Shown here: piece by piece, positions 12,592-21,162 of the stretch | Layout: each line of letters starts with the position of its first letter | Numbering within the stretch: the stretch's first letter is position 1 | Position numbers and translations under genes: made by a program | Notes under the pieces: generated by a model | The model's database searches: none | Told to the model about the DNA's origin: nothing | The model's input: only the letters and a program-made list of their open reading frames with translations | Assembly (NCBI GenBank): GCA_002279935.1 | Contig: NCCZ01000008.1 | Span: 21,998 to 85,997, forward strand | Source: Hyphomicrobium sp. 12-62-95 | GTDB lineage: Bacteria > Pseudomonadota > Alphaproteobacteria > Rhizobiales > Hyphomicrobiaceae | DNA: 64,000 bases | Direction: 5' to 3'

Positions 12592-12864
12592 ATGAGCAAG
12601 AAAGATTTGATCGACGCTGTTTCGCGCGATTGCGAACTGACGAAGGATAAGGCCACGGCTGTGGTTGACGCTGTGCTTGGCCACATCAAGTCGGCGTTGA
12701 AGGATGGTTCGGAAGTGCGCCTGCCGGATTTCGGTACGTTCAAGGTGTCGGCGCGCAAGGAGCGCGAAGGCCGCAATCCGTCGACGGGCGCCACGATCAA
12801 GATCCCGGCTTCGAAGGTTGCCAAGTTCACGCCCGCCAAGGGCCTGAAGGACGCGCTTAATTAG
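12592..12864 (+). CDS. hupB: HU family DNA-binding protein
   Basis: Small basic nucleoid protein that bends DNA as a dimer. 90 residues, the standard HU length. The N-terminal helices MSKKDLIDAVSRD are followed by PDFGTFKVSARKEREGRNP, with the DNA-gripping arm GRNPSTGATIKIPASKV. The ATG at 12592 has AAAGGA (12577-12582) nine bases upstream; the in-frame codon at 12472 is rejected because HU proteins start at MSKKDL. It follows lon, a common alphaproteobacterial neighbourhood, but is separated by a terminator and so has its own promoter. Confidence 0.97.
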   Translation: MSKKDLIDAVSRDCELTKDKATAVVDAVLGHIKSALKDGSEVRLPDFGTFKVSARKEREGRNPSTGATIKIPASKVAKFTPAKGLKDALN

Positions 12865-12868
12865 TGCC

Positions 12869-12966
12869 TCACGCGCGCTGTCCTGATCGCTGACGCGATC
12901 AGGCGCGCTCCGGCGGGGCGCGGCTTGCCGCGGGTCGCCTTGCTCCCCGGCCCTTCGGGCCGTATG
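12869..12966. repeat. Copy of the tRNA-associated ~100-bp repeat
   Basis: Begins TCACG five bases after the hupB stop and carries the family core GCTCCGGCGGGGCGCGGCTT, GGGTCGCCTTGCTCCCCGG and the GGCCCTTCGGGCC palindrome. It is a more diverged copy than those after tRNA-Asp. Confidence 0.7.
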
Positions 12967-13067
12967 GCTGAGGCCGCCGGTTAGGGCGGCCTTGCCGCCT
13001 GGGCCCTTCGGGCCGTATGGCTGGGGCCGCTAGGTAGGGCGGCCTTGCCGCCTTGGCCCTGCGGGCT
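12951..13067. repeat. Tandem repeat, period 53 bp, about 2.2 copies
   Basis: The unit begins CCCTTCGGGCCGTATGGCTG at 12951 and again at 13004; a third, partial copy (CCCTGCGGGCT) begins at 13057. Each unit holds two short hairpins (CCCTTCGGG and GGGCGGCCTTGCCGCC). It lies between hupB and tRNA-Val and overlaps the end of the preceding repeat. Confidence 0.8.
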
Positions 13068-13087
13068 TACACGACACCGGTTGATCC

Positions 13088-13162
<75 letters not shown>

Positions 13163-13171
13163 TTCTATCTC

Positions 13172-13365
13172 TCACGGCATCTGTTCCTCGCTTCGCTCGG
13201 GATGCCGCCGAGGGGCGCGGCTTGCGGCGGGTCGCCTCGCTTCCCGGCGCTTCGCGCCGAAGTTTTATCTCACGACGGCTGATCCTCGCTGCGCTCGGGC
13301 CGGCTCCGAGGGGCGCGGCTTGCGGCGGGTCGCCTTGCTTTCCGGCGCTTCGCGTCGAAGATTAG
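13172..13365. repeat. Two tandem copies of the tRNA-associated ~100-bp repeat
   Basis: Copies begin with TCACG at 13172 and 13270 (period 98). Shared core elements include TCGCTCGG or TGCGCTCGGG, GAGGGGCGCGGCTTGCGGCG, GGTCGCC and a closing palindrome CGGCGCTTCGCG. They start nine bases beyond the CCA of tRNA-Val. The remaining bases to the next gene show nothing else. Confidence 0.75.
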
Positions 13366-13467
13366 CCTTTGGGCTGATTGCCGAAAATTTCGAGATCACG
13401 AAGTCGCCACTTGGCGGCGGGGGCGCTTCAGGTTAGGTGCGGGGGAACGCATAACCGGAGAAGCCGC

Positions 13468-13974
13468 ATGTCCGTATCCATGTATCAGATTGCCGTTCCG
13501 TCGTTTCAGAAGCACCTGCACGCGCTCGATGGGATCATCGACAAGGCGGCGGCTTATGCGGGGGCGCGTAAGATTGCACCGGACACGCTGCTGACAGCGC
13601 GGCTTTATCCCGACATGTTCAACTTCACGCGCCAGGTGCAGGAGAGCTGCAAGTTTGCAGCGCTCTCCGTGCAGCGGCTGGCGAATGTGGAGGTCGCGGC
13701 GGAAGCGGACGGTGAGACGTCGTTTGAGGATTTGAAGGCGCGGATTGCGCGGACGCTGGAGTTGCTTGGGAGCGTCAAGCCCGAGCAGATGGACGGGTCG
13801 GACGATCGGCAGATCACCATCAAGGTGGGCCCGAACGAGATGTCGTTCACTGGGCGCGACTACCTACTCCACTTCGCGCTGCCCAACTTCTATTTCCACG
13901 CGTCAACGGCCTACGGCATCCTGCGCCACAACGGGCTGGAGATTGGCAAGCGCGATTTCATGCGGCGGACGTAA
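13468..13974 (+). CDS. DUF1993 family protein
   Basis: 168 residues with the family landmarks: MYQIAVPSFQKHLHALDGII at the start, the LYPDMFNFTRQVQESCKFAA helix, and a C-terminal LHFALPNFYFHASTAYGILR. The family has a DinB-like four-helix fold and no assigned biochemical function. The ATG at 13468 has GGAGAA about five to six bases upstream; the in-frame start at 13378 lies next to the repeat block and would add 30 unconserved residues. Its 3' end overlaps the convergent acyltransferase gene by 17 bases. Confidence 0.85.
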   Translation: MSVSMYQIAVPSFQKHLHALDGIIDKAAAYAGARKIAPDTLLTARLYPDMFNFTRQVQESCKFAALSVQRLANVEVAAEADGETSFEDLKARIARTLELLGSVKPEQMDGSDDRQITIKVGPNEMSFTGRDYLLHFALPNFYFHASTAYGILRHNGLEIGKRDFMRRT

Positions 13975-15037
13975 TGGCCACGCTGCGCGGGGCCGGAGAG
14001 GGTTTGCGTTCGTAGGTGCCGCGCAGCTTCAAGAATGGCTGTTCGATGAAGCGGTACGAGAGCATTGCTACGCAGACGATCAGTGGGAAGGTCAGGGCCG
14101 CGACGGCGAGCGCGATGGCGAAGCTCGTCATGTCGACGCCGGCGTTGACGAGCTGCTTCACGATCGTCGGATAGAAAATGAAGTGCAGTAGATAGATCGA
14201 GTAGGAGACCTCGCCGACTTTGGCCAGCGCGCGATCGGCTGCGCGTGGAAGTTGGAAGCGCGCTTGTTCATAGCCGACGATGACGGCGCCGAAGGCCATG
14301 CCCTGCAACGTGGGTAAGATGATCCAGAGCGGGCTGTTGGTTGTGCCGTAGAAGCCGCCCGAGATGTTGAAGGCGTGCCATGAGGCCATCAGCACGAGGA
14401 TGCTGCCGGCGAACAGCCAGCCGGCGTGGCGGCGGACCACGTCGCGCTTGGACAGTTCATGCCAGAGCATGCCCGCCAGGAAGAGATCGATACAGCCGCC
14501 GATCGTCCAATAGCTGAAGGCTTGCACGTGGCCGGTGATCGACCAGACGGCGAAGCGGGTCAGGATCGAGACTATGAAGAGCGCGAGGAGCGCACCGATC
14601 CGATGGCCGCGTTGTAGCCAGAGGATGGCGGGGAACAGCACATAGAAGTGCAGTTCGACGGCCACCGACCAGCCGCCGCTGTGCCACGTCGGCAGGACGA
14701 AGCCTTTGAGGAGGCTGTCGAGGCTCATGTCGCCGCGCAGTGTCCAGTAGGCCAGCACAACGGCCAGGAGTGGCGCTAACCGGGCGATGCGGTTGCGGTA
14801 AAAGCGGGGGAGGTCGATGGGGCGGCCGTCGATGATCTTGGCGAACAGGTAGCCCGACAGGGTCATGAACAGCGCGACGCCGATATGGCCCTCCTCCAGC
14901 ATCGACAAGGGAGCGAAGGCGGGCACGGTGTCGAAGGGGACGTGCGTGTGGATGACGTGCCAGCAATAGACCAGGAACGCCGCGAACGCCCGGATGTGGT
15001 CCAGTTTGCTGATATACAACCCCGAACTCGACTGCAT
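13958..15037 (-). CDS. Acyltransferase 3 family membrane protein (OafA/YrhL-like)
   Basis: Integral membrane O-acyltransferase of 359 residues with about ten hydrophobic helices. The family signature is present near the N-terminus (KLDHIRAFAAFLVYCWHVIH, with the conserved His) and in GHIGVALFMTLSGYLFAKII followed by FYRNRIARLAPLL. Such enzymes acetylate or succinylate surface polysaccharides or other cell-envelope molecules; the acceptor cannot be predicted here because no polysaccharide genes are adjacent. It is transcribed alone on the minus strand, convergent with the DUF1993 gene. Confidence 0.85.
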   Translation of the reverse strand: MQSSSGLYISKLDHIRAFAAFLVYCWHVIHTHVPFDTVPAFAPLSMLEEGHIGVALFMTLSGYLFAKIIDGRPIDLPRFYRNRIARLAPLLAVVLAYWTLRGDMSLDSLLKGFVLPTWHSGGWSVAVELHFYVLFPAILWLQRGHRIGALLALFIVSILTRFAVWSITGHVQAFSYWTIGGCIDLFLAGMLWHELSKRDVVRRHAGWLFAGSILVLMASWHAFNISGGFYGTTNSPLWIILPTLQGMAFGAVIVGYEQARFQLPRAADRALAKVGEVSYSIYLLHFIFYPTIVKQLVNAGVDMTSFAIALAVAALTFPLIVCVAMLSYRFIEQPFLKLRGTYERKPSPAPRSVAITSAA

Positions 15038-15244
15038 ACGGTCCCGCCATCCCTCGGCTGTCGGCCGCCGATTCTACCGTTGAGGTCTTAAGCGGCGGTG
15101 TGCAGGCTGCAGGCGCTTGGGGACCGTGCGGGCCATCGTCTGTGGCAGGAAAACCTTGAACCGCGCTTGACTTCAGGGAAGCGAACCCGTAGTGAACGGC
15201 CCGTGACACGCGCGGTGCGGTTTGCCTGCGCGTTTGCTTGGTTT

Positions 15245-15321
15245 GCGGGAGTAGCTCAGTTGGTTAGAGCGCCGCCCTGTCACGGCGGAGGCCGCGGGTT
15301 CAAGTCCCGTCTCTCGCGCCA
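15245..15321 (+). tRNA. tRNA-Asp (anticodon GUC)
   Basis: A 77-base cloverleaf including encoded CCA. Acceptor GCGGGAG pairs with CTCTCGC (one G-U); the anticodon stem CCGCC/GGCGG holds loop CTGTCAC with anticodon GTC. D-arm GTAGCTCAGTTGGTTAGAGC and T-arm GCGGGTTCAAGTCCCGT are standard. Confidence 0.97.
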
Positions 15322-15330
15322 TTTTATGCC

Positions 15331-15712
15331 TCACGCTTGCTGATCCTCGCTGCGCTCGGGCAAGCTCCGGCGGGGCGCCGCTCGCGGCGGGTCGCCTTGC
15401 TCCCCGGCCCTTTGGGCCGATGTTCTTTCCTCACGCTTGCTGATCCTCGCTGCGCTCGGGCAAGCTCCGGCGGGGCGCCGCTCGCGGCGTGTCGCCTTGC
15501 TCCCCGGCCCTTTGGGCCGATGTTCTTTCCTCACGCTTGCTGATCCTCGCTACCGCTCGGGCAAGCTCCGGCGGGGCGCCGCTCGCGGCGGGTCGCCTTG
15601 CTCCCCGGCCCTTTGGGCCGATGTTCCTCCCTCACGACATGTGGACCTCGCGACCGCTCGGGCATGCTCCGGCGAGACGCTTTGCCGTTCGGCCCTTCGG
15701 GCTTCCTCGGAA
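15331..15712. repeat. Tandem array of the tRNA-associated 100-bp repeat (3 full copies and a decayed one)
   Basis: Units begin TCACGCTTGCTGATCCTCGC at 15331, 15431 and 15531. The first two are 100 bp and differ at a single base (G at 15390, T at 15490); the third has one extra base and a changed tail; a fourth decayed copy begins at 15632. Each contains CGCCGCTCGCGGCG and GGCCCTTTGGGCC palindromes. The array starts nine bases beyond the CCA of tRNA-Asp and fills most of the 535-bp gap to nuoA; the remaining bases (15713-15856) should hold the nuoA promoter, but none was recognised. Confidence 0.9.
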
Positions 15713-15856
15713 TCGAGACTGAATTGCCCGCTGCTGGGGCGTTGAGGTTCGATGTGTTGGCGGCTTTTGGTCTGGTTGCGCCGGGGGGAGGGCTGGGCTA
15801 ACAGGGTTGGGATTGATGCGCCGCGCGGGACTGCGGCGTGACCCCAGGAGAACCCG

Positions 15857-16222
15857 GTGGATCTGCTGCTCACCGACTATCTGCCGCTCGCCGTGTTTCT
15901 CGGCGTGTCGCTGGCCTTTATGGGCATATTGATGATTGCGCCGTTCCTGGTCGCGGTGAAGAACCCCGATCCGGAGAAGGTTTCCGCCTACGAGTGCGGT
16001 TTCAATGCCTTCGACGATGCGCGCATGAAGTTCGACGTGCGCTTCTATCTCGTCTCGATCCTGTTCATCATTTTCGATCTGGAAGTGGCGTTCCTGTTTC
16101 CGTGGGCGGTGGTGCTCAAAGATGTGGGCGTTTACGCCTTCTGGTCGATGATGGTGTTCCTCGGCGTCTTGACCATTGGGTTCATCTACGAGTGGCGCAA
16201 GGGAGCACTCGAATGGGATTGA
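15857..16222 (+). CDS. nuoA: NADH-quinone oxidoreductase subunit A
   Basis: Membrane subunit of complex I that helps form the junction between the hydrophilic arm and the quinone site. 121 residues with three transmembrane helices and the family motif [20 protein letters not shown], whose loop lies near the quinone channel. The start is GTG at 15857 with AGGAG (15846-15850) six bases upstream. It opens the nuo cluster and overlaps nuoB by 10 bases. Confidence 0.97.
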   Translation: MDLLLTDYLPLAVFLGVSLAFMGILMIAPFLVAVKNPDPEKVSAYECGFNAFDDARMKFDVRFYLVSILFIIFDLEVAFLFPWAVVLKDVGVYAFWSMMVFLGVLTIGFIYEWRKGALEWD

Positions 16223-16797
16223 TCGTTCCGCCCGACTATCGCGAGCGGCTGGTTTACGAGACGGCCAAGGAAGGGCTCGGCGGTCCCGGCATCATCAAGC
16301 CGGACGATCCGGCCTTTACCGCGATTTCGAACGAACTGGCCGACAAGGGATTCCTCGTCACCACGACGGACGATCTCATCAACTGGGCGCGCACGGGTTC
16401 GCTCATGTGGATGACGTTCGGGCTCGCCTGCTGTGCGGTGGAAATGATGCAGGCGGCGATGCCGCGCTACGATCTGGAGCGGTTCGGCTTTGCGCCACGC
16501 GCTTCGCCCCGCCAGTCGGACGTGATGATCGTTGCCGGCACGCTGACGAACAAAATGGCGCCCGCGCTGCGCAAGGTTTACGATCAGATGCCGGAGCCGC
16601 GTTATGTGATCTCCATGGGATCGTGCGCGAACGGCGGCGGGTACTATCACTACTCGTATGCGGTCGTGCGCGGGTGCGATCGCATCGTGCCTGTGGACGT
16701 CTATGTGCCCGGCTGCCCGCCGACGGCGGAAGCGCTGCTTTACGGTGTGCTGTTGTTACAGCGCAAGATCCGCAGAACCGGCACAATTGAGCGCTGA
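16213..16797 (+). CDS. nuoB: NADH-quinone oxidoreductase subunit B
   Basis: Peripheral subunit carrying the terminal N2 [4Fe-4S] cluster that reduces quinone. 194 residues; the ligands are C73 and C74 ([10 protein letters not shown]), C138 ([10 protein letters not shown]) and C168 ([11 protein letters not shown]). The ATG at 16213, inside the end of nuoA, is chosen because it gives the conserved [13 protein letters not shown] start; the open frame extending back to 15838 simply runs through nuoA in another frame. AAGGGAG lies upstream. Confidence 0.97.
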   Translation: MGLIVPPDYRERLVYETAKEGLGGPGIIKPDDPAFTAISNELADKGFLVTTTDDLINWARTGSLMWMTFGLACCAVEMMQAAMPRYDLERFGFAPRASPRQSDVMIVAGTLTNKMAPALRKVYDQMPEPRYVISMGSCANGGGYYHYSYAVVRGCDRIVPVDVYVPGCPPTAEALLYGVLLLQRKIRRTGTIER

Positions 16798-16798
16798 T

Positions 16799-17407
16799 AT
16801 GTCAGAGATCCTGAAAGAACTGGGCGAATACGTCGAACTGAAGCTCGGCGCGGCGATCCGGTCGTCGGCGGTGCATTTCGGTGAACTGACGCTGACGGTG
16901 GAGCGGGAGCAGATCGCGCGGGTGTTGCGGTTTTTGCGCGACGACGGGCGCTGCCGTTATGAAATTCTGATCGACATTTGCGGGGTCGATTATCCCGAGC
17001 GGGCCGAGCGCTTCGATGTGGTTTATCATCTGCTGTCGCCGCGTTTGAACCAGCGCATCCGCGTCAAGCTCACGACCGACGACGTGACGCCGGTGGCGAG
17101 CGTGGTGGAGGTTTTTGCGGCGGCCAATTGGTTCGAACGCGAAGCCTACGACATGTACGGCATTCTCTTTTCGGGGCATCCCGATCTGCGCCGCTTGCTC
17201 ACCGACTACGGCTTCCAGGGCTTTCCGCTGCGCAAGGACTTCCCGCTCACGGGATATGTGGAAGTGCGCTACGACGACGAGAAGAAGCGCGTCGTTTACG
17301 AGCCGGTGAAGCTGACGCAGGAATTCCGGACGTTCGATTTCGAAAGTCCGTGGGAAGGCATGACCGGCAACGTCCTGCCCGGCGACGAAAAGGCGACGCG
17401 CTCCTAA
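16799..17407 (+). CDS. nuoC: NADH-quinone oxidoreductase subunit C
   Basis: 30-kDa-type subunit of the complex I connecting module. 202 residues, with the family signature in [20 protein letters not shown] and [20 protein letters not shown]. It is a stand-alone nuoC, not fused to nuoD as in enterobacteria. The start ATG (16799) follows the nuoB stop by one base. Three unrelated genes separate it from nuoD, which is unusual. Confidence 0.97.
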   Translation: MSEILKELGEYVELKLGAAIRSSAVHFGELTLTVEREQIARVLRFLRDDGRCRYEILIDICGVDYPERAERFDVVYHLLSPRLNQRIRVKLTTDDVTPVASVVEVFAAANWFEREAYDMYGILFSGHPDLRRLLTDYGFQGFPLRKDFPLTGYVEVRYDDEKKRVVYEPVKLTQEFRTFDFESPWEGMTGNVLPGDEKATRS

Positions 17408-17431
17408 CGATTTCTGAGCGAGGCCTCACGC

Positions 17432-17878
17432 ATGACCGAAGACGATCCGAGGCTCGCCATGATCCGCGGTAACGCGGCGCTCGTCGTGGATGAATTGGGC
17501 CCGATCTCGGGCCTCCAACCGTTTGACTACGGGCCGGAGTCGGTGGCCTGGGTTGACGGGTATATCGAGCGCCAGCGGCAGCGCATGGATGACCCGGAAG
17601 CGGTCTCAAGCCTCGTGTCGGTTCTGGGCTCCTATCTCGGCGAAGCCGTGATCAAGGCGGCGGGCGGGGCGTGGGACGTGCACGCGCGCGACGAGATCGG
17701 CGTTCGCTTTGAGAATGGCGACTGGTGCTTTCCCTTCTCTAAGGTCGCCAAGCAGTTCGCCTGCGGGACAGCGGATAGCGGAGAATCGATCCTGTCGTTT
17801 TACAACGTCAGCATTGGTTTCATCGCAGGTGGTACGGCGGGCGACGCGGCGGCGGGACGGTCTTCGGGCGGCGCGTGA
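17432..17878 (+). CDS. Conserved-looking hypothetical protein inside the nuo cluster
   Basis: 148 residues, not assigned with confidence. The recognisable core is VLGSYLGEAVIKAAGGAWDV followed by GVRFENGDWCFPFSKVAKQF and ESILSFYNVSIGF, a pattern seen in small cytoplasmic proteins of unknown function. The tail from about residue 133 is Gly/Ala/Ser-rich and probably disordered. It sits 24 bp after nuoC and about 20 bp before the thioesterase-like gene, so it is very likely co-transcribed with nuo. Coding character is supported by GC-rich third positions. Confidence 0.7.
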   Translation: MTEDDPRLAMIRGNAALVVDELGPISGLQPFDYGPESVAWVDGYIERQRQRMDDPEAVSSLVSVLGSYLGEAVIKAAGGAWDVHARDEIGVRFENGDWCFPFSKVAKQFACGTADSGESILSFYNVSIGFIAGGTAGDAAAGRSSGGA

Positions 17879-17897
17879 ACGACGTAGAGGCGCAGGA

Positions 17898-18350
17898 ATG
17901 AAAGAGACCCTGAAGGTGGGCGATGTGGCGCGGCTCGAATACAAAGTGCCGGCCAATAAGACCGTGCCGCATCTCTATCCGGAAGCGCACGACTTCCAGA
18001 TGATGCCGACGGTGTTCGCGACCGGTTTCATGGTCGGATTGATGGAATGGGCGTGCATGAAGGTGCTGGAGCCACATTTGGATTCCGGCGAGGGGAGCCT
18101 GGGTGTGCATATCGACGTGTCGCACATTGCAGCGACGGTGCCGGGGCAGGTCGTCACGGTGGATGCGGAGTGCACCGGCATTCAGGGACGGCGGGCGTCG
18201 TTCAAGGTTGTGGCGCATGACGGGTTGGAAAAGATCGGCGAGGGGCGGCACGAGCGGATGGTTATTCCGTGGGAGCGATTTGTTGCCCGCGTGAACGACA
18301 AGGCGAAGCGGGCGCGCGTCGGGGAAATTTCGGTGGTGGGCAAGGTTTGA
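17898..18350 (+). CDS. Thioesterase-like hotdog-fold protein (FlK-like)
   Basis: 150 residues resembling the fluoroacetyl-CoA thioesterase (FlK)-like hotdog family: an N-terminal strand GDVARLEYKVPANKTVPHLY, a central helix FATGFMVGLMEWACMKVLEP with the conserved Glu, then GVHIDVSHIAATVPGQVVTV. Members hydrolyse small acyl-CoA thioesters; the substrate here is unknown and no fluoroacetate pathway is implied. The ATG at 17898 has AGGA immediately upstream. Co-directional and closely spaced with its neighbours within the nuo cluster. Confidence 0.75.
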   Translation: MKETLKVGDVARLEYKVPANKTVPHLYPEAHDFQMMPTVFATGFMVGLMEWACMKVLEPHLDSGEGSLGVHIDVSHIAATVPGQVVTVDAECTGIQGRRASFKVVAHDGLEKIGEGRHERMVIPWERFVARVNDKAKRARVGEISVVGKV

Positions 18351-18380
18351 GTTCGATCGCAACCGCGTGCCAGGAGGCCA

Positions 18381-18815
18381 ATGATGACTCAGAACAACAC
18401 CCGGAGCGGACGTTGCCTGTGCGGCAAGGTCACCTACACTTTTGCGCCGGCTGAGCTAGAGATCGACATCTGCCATTGCGGGATGTGCCGGCGGTGGGGC
18501 GGGGGTCCAGGCTTTTCGGTGAAGGCTGCCGGTGAGGCCGACGTCACGGGAGGCGACTATGTCACCCTATACAAGTCATCGGAGTGGGGCACGCGCCATT
18601 TTTGCCGGGCGTGTGGAACCCATCTGTTCTACAGCGCACCCGTGGCCAACTATTTCGGAGTGAGTGCGGGTACGATAGATGATCTCAGCGGGCTCGCCGT
18701 CACGACCGAGATCTTTATCGACTGCAAGCCGGACGCCTACGACATCACCAAGCCGACACAAAAGCTGACCGAAGCTGAATTCCTTGCCATGATCGCTGCA
18801 TCTGGGACCGAGTGA
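18381..18815 (+). CDS. GFA family (glutathione-dependent formaldehyde-activating enzyme-like) zinc protein
   Basis: 144 residues with the GFA/CENP-V zinc-binding pattern: [17 protein letters not shown] and CRACGTHLF. The family is named for the S-hydroxymethylglutathione synthase Gfa, but most members are uncharacterised and may act on other thiol adducts. AGGAGG at 18372-18377 is followed by two ATGs; the second (18384) has better spacing, so the true start may be three bases later. It ends five bases before nuoD and is in the same operon. Confidence 0.85.
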   Translation: MMTQNNTRSGRCLCGKVTYTFAPAELEIDICHCGMCRRWGGGPGFSVKAAGEADVTGGDYVTLYKSSEWGTRHFCRACGTHLFYSAPVANYFGVSAGTIDDLSGLAVTTEIFIDCKPDAYDITKPTQKLTEAEFLAMIAASGTE

Positions 18816-18820
18816 CCACC

Positions 18821-20011
18821 ATGCCTGAAACCGAAATTCGCCAGTTCAACATCAACTTCGGGCCGCAGCATCCCGCCGCGCACGGGGTGTTGCGCCTCGT
18901 TCTGGAACTGGACGGCGAAGTGGTGGAGCGGGTGGACCCGCACGTGGGGCTGTTGCACCGGGGAACGGAGAAGCTGATCGAGGCGAAGACCTACACGCAG
19001 GCGATCGGGTATTTCGACCGGCTCGATTACGTGGCCCCGATGAACCAGGAGCACGCGTTCTGCTTGGCCGCGGAGAAGCTGCTCGGCATTGAGGTGCCGC
19101 GCCGCGCGCAGTTGATCCGGGTGCTCTATTCGGAGATCGGGCGGCAGTTGTCGCATATTCTCAACGTCACGACGCAGGCCATGGATGTCGGCGCGCTGAC
19201 GCCGCCGCTGTGGGGTTTCGAAGAGCGCGAAAAGCTGATGGTGTTCTACGAGCGCGCGTCGGGCTCGCGGATGCATGCGAAGTATTTCCGGATCGGCGGC
19301 GTGCATCAGGATCTGCCGCCGGAATTGATCAACGACATCTATGATTGGTGCGATCCATTCCTGAAGGTTCTGGACGACATCGAAGGGCTGCTGACGGATA
19401 ACCGTATCTTCAAGCAGCGCAACGTCGATATCGGCATCGTCCCGCTGCAGGAAGCCTTCGACTGGGGCTTCTCGGGCGTGATGGTGCGTGGATCGGGCGC
19501 GGCATGGGATCTGCGCAAGGCGCAGCCCTATGAGTGCTACGCGGAAATGGACTTCGATATTCCAATCGGCAAGAACGGCGACTGTTATGATCGCTATCTG
19601 TGCCGCATGGCGGAGATGCGCGAGAGCGTGAAGATCATGAAGCAGTGCTGCGACAAGCTGCGTTCGCCGGATGGTCAAGGGCCCGTCATGACGGCGAACG
19701 CGAAGGTAGCGGCGCCGAAGCGGGGCGAGATGAAGCGCTCGATGGAAGCGCTGATCCACCACTTCAAGCTCTACACCGAAGGCTTCCACGTTCCGGCGGG
19801 TGAGGTTTACGCGTGTGTGGAAGCGCCGAAGGGCGAGTTTGGCGTATTTCTGGTGGCGGATGGGTCGAACAAGCCGTACCGCTGCAAGATCCGCGCGCCT
19901 GGGTTCCCGCATCTGGCAGCGATGGATCATCTCAATCGCGGGCATATGCTGGCGGACGTCTCGGCCATTCTAGGTTCGCTCGATATCGTGTTCGGCGAGA
20001 TCGACCGGTAG
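18821..20011 (+). CDS. nuoD: NADH-quinone oxidoreductase subunit D
   Basis: 49-kDa subunit of complex I, derived from the large subunit of [NiFe] hydrogenases, lining the quinone-binding cavity with nuoB. 396 residues. Signature stretches are [34 protein letters not shown] and [20 protein letters not shown]; the C-terminus [11 protein letters not shown] is canonical. The ATG at 18821 is preferred to an in-frame GTG at 18812 that overlaps the previous stop. Confidence 0.98.
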   Translation: MPETEIRQFNINFGPQHPAAHGVLRLVLELDGEVVERVDPHVGLLHRGTEKLIEAKTYTQAIGYFDRLDYVAPMNQEHAFCLAAEKLLGIEVPRRAQLIRVLYSEIGRQLSHILNVTTQAMDVGALTPPLWGFEEREKLMVFYERASGSRMHAKYFRIGGVHQDLPPELINDIYDWCDPFLKVLDDIEGLLTDNRIFKQRNVDIGIVPLQEAFDWGFSGVMVRGSGAAWDLRKAQPYECYAEMDFDIPIGKNGDCYDRYLCRMAEMRESVKIMKQCCDKLRSPDGQGPVMTANAKVAAPKRGEMKRSMEALIHHFKLYTEGFHVPAGEVYACVEAPKGEFGVFLVADGSNKPYRCKIRAPGFPHLAAMDHLNRGHMLADVSAILGSLDIVFGEIDR

Positions 20012-20365
20012 ATGAGTGCGCTTCCCGCCTGCCCGAAGTGTTCGTCCACATATACCTATGAAGACGGCGGGCTGTTCGTTTGCCCAGAGTGCGCCAACGA
20101 GTGGTCCGCTGATGCGGTTGCCGCGACAGATGACGATGACGGTCCGCGTGTCATCAAGGATGCCGTTGGCAATGTGCTGGCGGACGGTGACACGGTGACG
20201 GTCATCAAGGATCTGAAGATCAAAGGGTCGTCGTCGGTCGTGAAGATCGGGACGAAGGTGCGCAACATCCGGCTCATCGACGGGACAGGCGGGCATGACA
20301 TCGATTGTAAAATCGATGGCGTCGGTCCGATGCAGCTCAAATCGGAATTCGTGAAAAAGGCGTGA
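20012..20365 (+). CDS. PhnA/YjdM-family zinc-ribbon protein
   Basis: 117 residues. The N-terminal zinc ribbon has C7, C10, C24 and C27 (CPKC, CPEC) and is followed by a C-terminal beta domain with the family block [20 protein letters not shown] and [16 protein letters not shown]. Despite the name, the family (YjdM) does not hydrolyse phosphonates itself and its role is unclear. The ATG follows the nuoD stop with no gap, so it is probably translated from the nuo message. Confidence 0.9.
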   Translation: MSALPACPKCSSTYTYEDGGLFVCPECANEWSADAVAATDDDDGPRVIKDAVGNVLADGDTVTVIKDLKIKGSSSVVKIGTKVRNIRLIDGTGGHDIDCKIDGVGPMQLKSEFVKKA

Positions 20366-20372
20366 GCCGGGC

Positions 20373-20672
20373 TCAGCCCTTGCGCCCCGGGAATCTCAGC
20401 AGGCTTGCTGAGGTTTCGCCCTCTTTCTCGTAAACCTCGAGGAAGGCGATCAGGCCGTCGAGGTGGACGAGGTAGTCGGTGGCTGGAAGTTCCTCGCATT
20501 CCAACATGTGAGCCGAGAAGTCGGCATTCTCGATGGCGCCATCGAGGAGGCCGACCGCGTTGTCGAAGGGTGACGTGTTCCAGAGGGTGTCGTCGGGGTG
20601 GGTATCGACGCGCTCGCGGATGCCGCGGAGGCTGGCTGCGACGGCGCGGATGCGGCGGAGGTCGGCGGTCAT
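20373..20672 (-). CDS. Hypothetical protein, antisense within the nuo cluster
   Basis: 99 residues, not recognised. It is acidic and helical, starting MTADLRRIRAVAASLRGIRE and ending ASLLRFPGRKG, with no membrane segment or signal peptide. It ends seven bases from the phnA-like stop (tail to tail) and lies opposite to nuo transcription. GAGGA sits about seven to twelve bases before its ATG, and third codon positions are GC-rich, which supports a real gene. Confidence 0.6.
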   Translation of the reverse strand: MTADLRRIRAVAASLRGIRERVDTHPDDTLWNTSPFDNAVGLLDGAIENADFSAHMLECEELPATDYLVHLDGLIAFLEVYEKEGETSASLLRFPGRKG

Positions 20673-20808
20673 GGGAGGGTCCTCTTTTCCGGGTTCTTAA
20701 TCATAAAGTACGTCAGCGGAAAGGTTTAAGCCGGAGTAATCTCTCCGAAACTAGGTACTGGTACGGTGGAAGTTGAACCAGAATTCTTCAGCTGATGCGG
20801 CCAAGCCC

Positions 20809-20958
20809 ATGTCACAGCTCGATATTCAGACTGAAATGCTCATCGCGCTCAGCATCTTAGTGTGGATGGTGGGCCTGTTTGCCTTCGATACCATCCGGCG
20901 GCACCGCCAGTCCAAGCGGGATGCATGGAAGAAGGATTCCGAGCGGCGCTGGACCTGA
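20809..20958 (+). CDS. Small single-span membrane protein
   Basis: 49 residues from the ATG at 20809: MSQLDIQTEMLIALSILVWM then VGLFAFDTIRRHRQSKRDAW, a single hydrophobic helix followed by a basic, positive-inside tail. An in-frame TTG at 20773 would give 61 residues. No convincing ribosome-binding site is seen, but a strong terminator 60 bases downstream suggests a genuine short transcript. Confidence 0.45.
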   Translation: MSQLDIQTEMLIALSILVWMVGLFAFDTIRRHRQSKRDAWKKDSERRWT

Positions 20959-21019
20959 TTTGTTCGCTCTCATCGGCCGATTCGCGGCCGGTCGCCGTCC
21001 TCCAGAGCTCGCCCCTTAA

Positions 21020-21060
21020 CCGCCGCCCCAGGTTGCTCTGGTGGCGGCTTTTGTTTTTTG
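21020..21060 (+). terminator. Rho-independent terminator between the nuoD and nuoE blocks
   Basis: Stem CCGCC (21020-21024) with GGCGG (21043-21047), extended by CCAG/CTGG across a small internal loop, then CTTTTGTTTTTTG. It should stop transcription coming from the nuoA-nuoD side before nuoE. Confidence 0.75.
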
Positions 21061-21162
21061 CCACTAGTCTGACGACGGCCGATTGGTTTGCGCCACCGGC
21101 TGTTTTTGGCGTGAGACCCTGCAATCTGGCGTTTGCCGGCGGGGCGGAGTGGGTGGGCGACA

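Noticed and set aside
15331..15631. Regular 100-bp repeats as a possible CRISPR array
   Set aside because: The units are directly contiguous with no unique spacers, and no cas genes are nearby.
15838..16797. Possible long NuoA-NuoB-like fusion frame
   Set aside because: The first 125 codons only run through nuoA in another frame; nuoB has its own start at 16213 with a ribosome-binding site.
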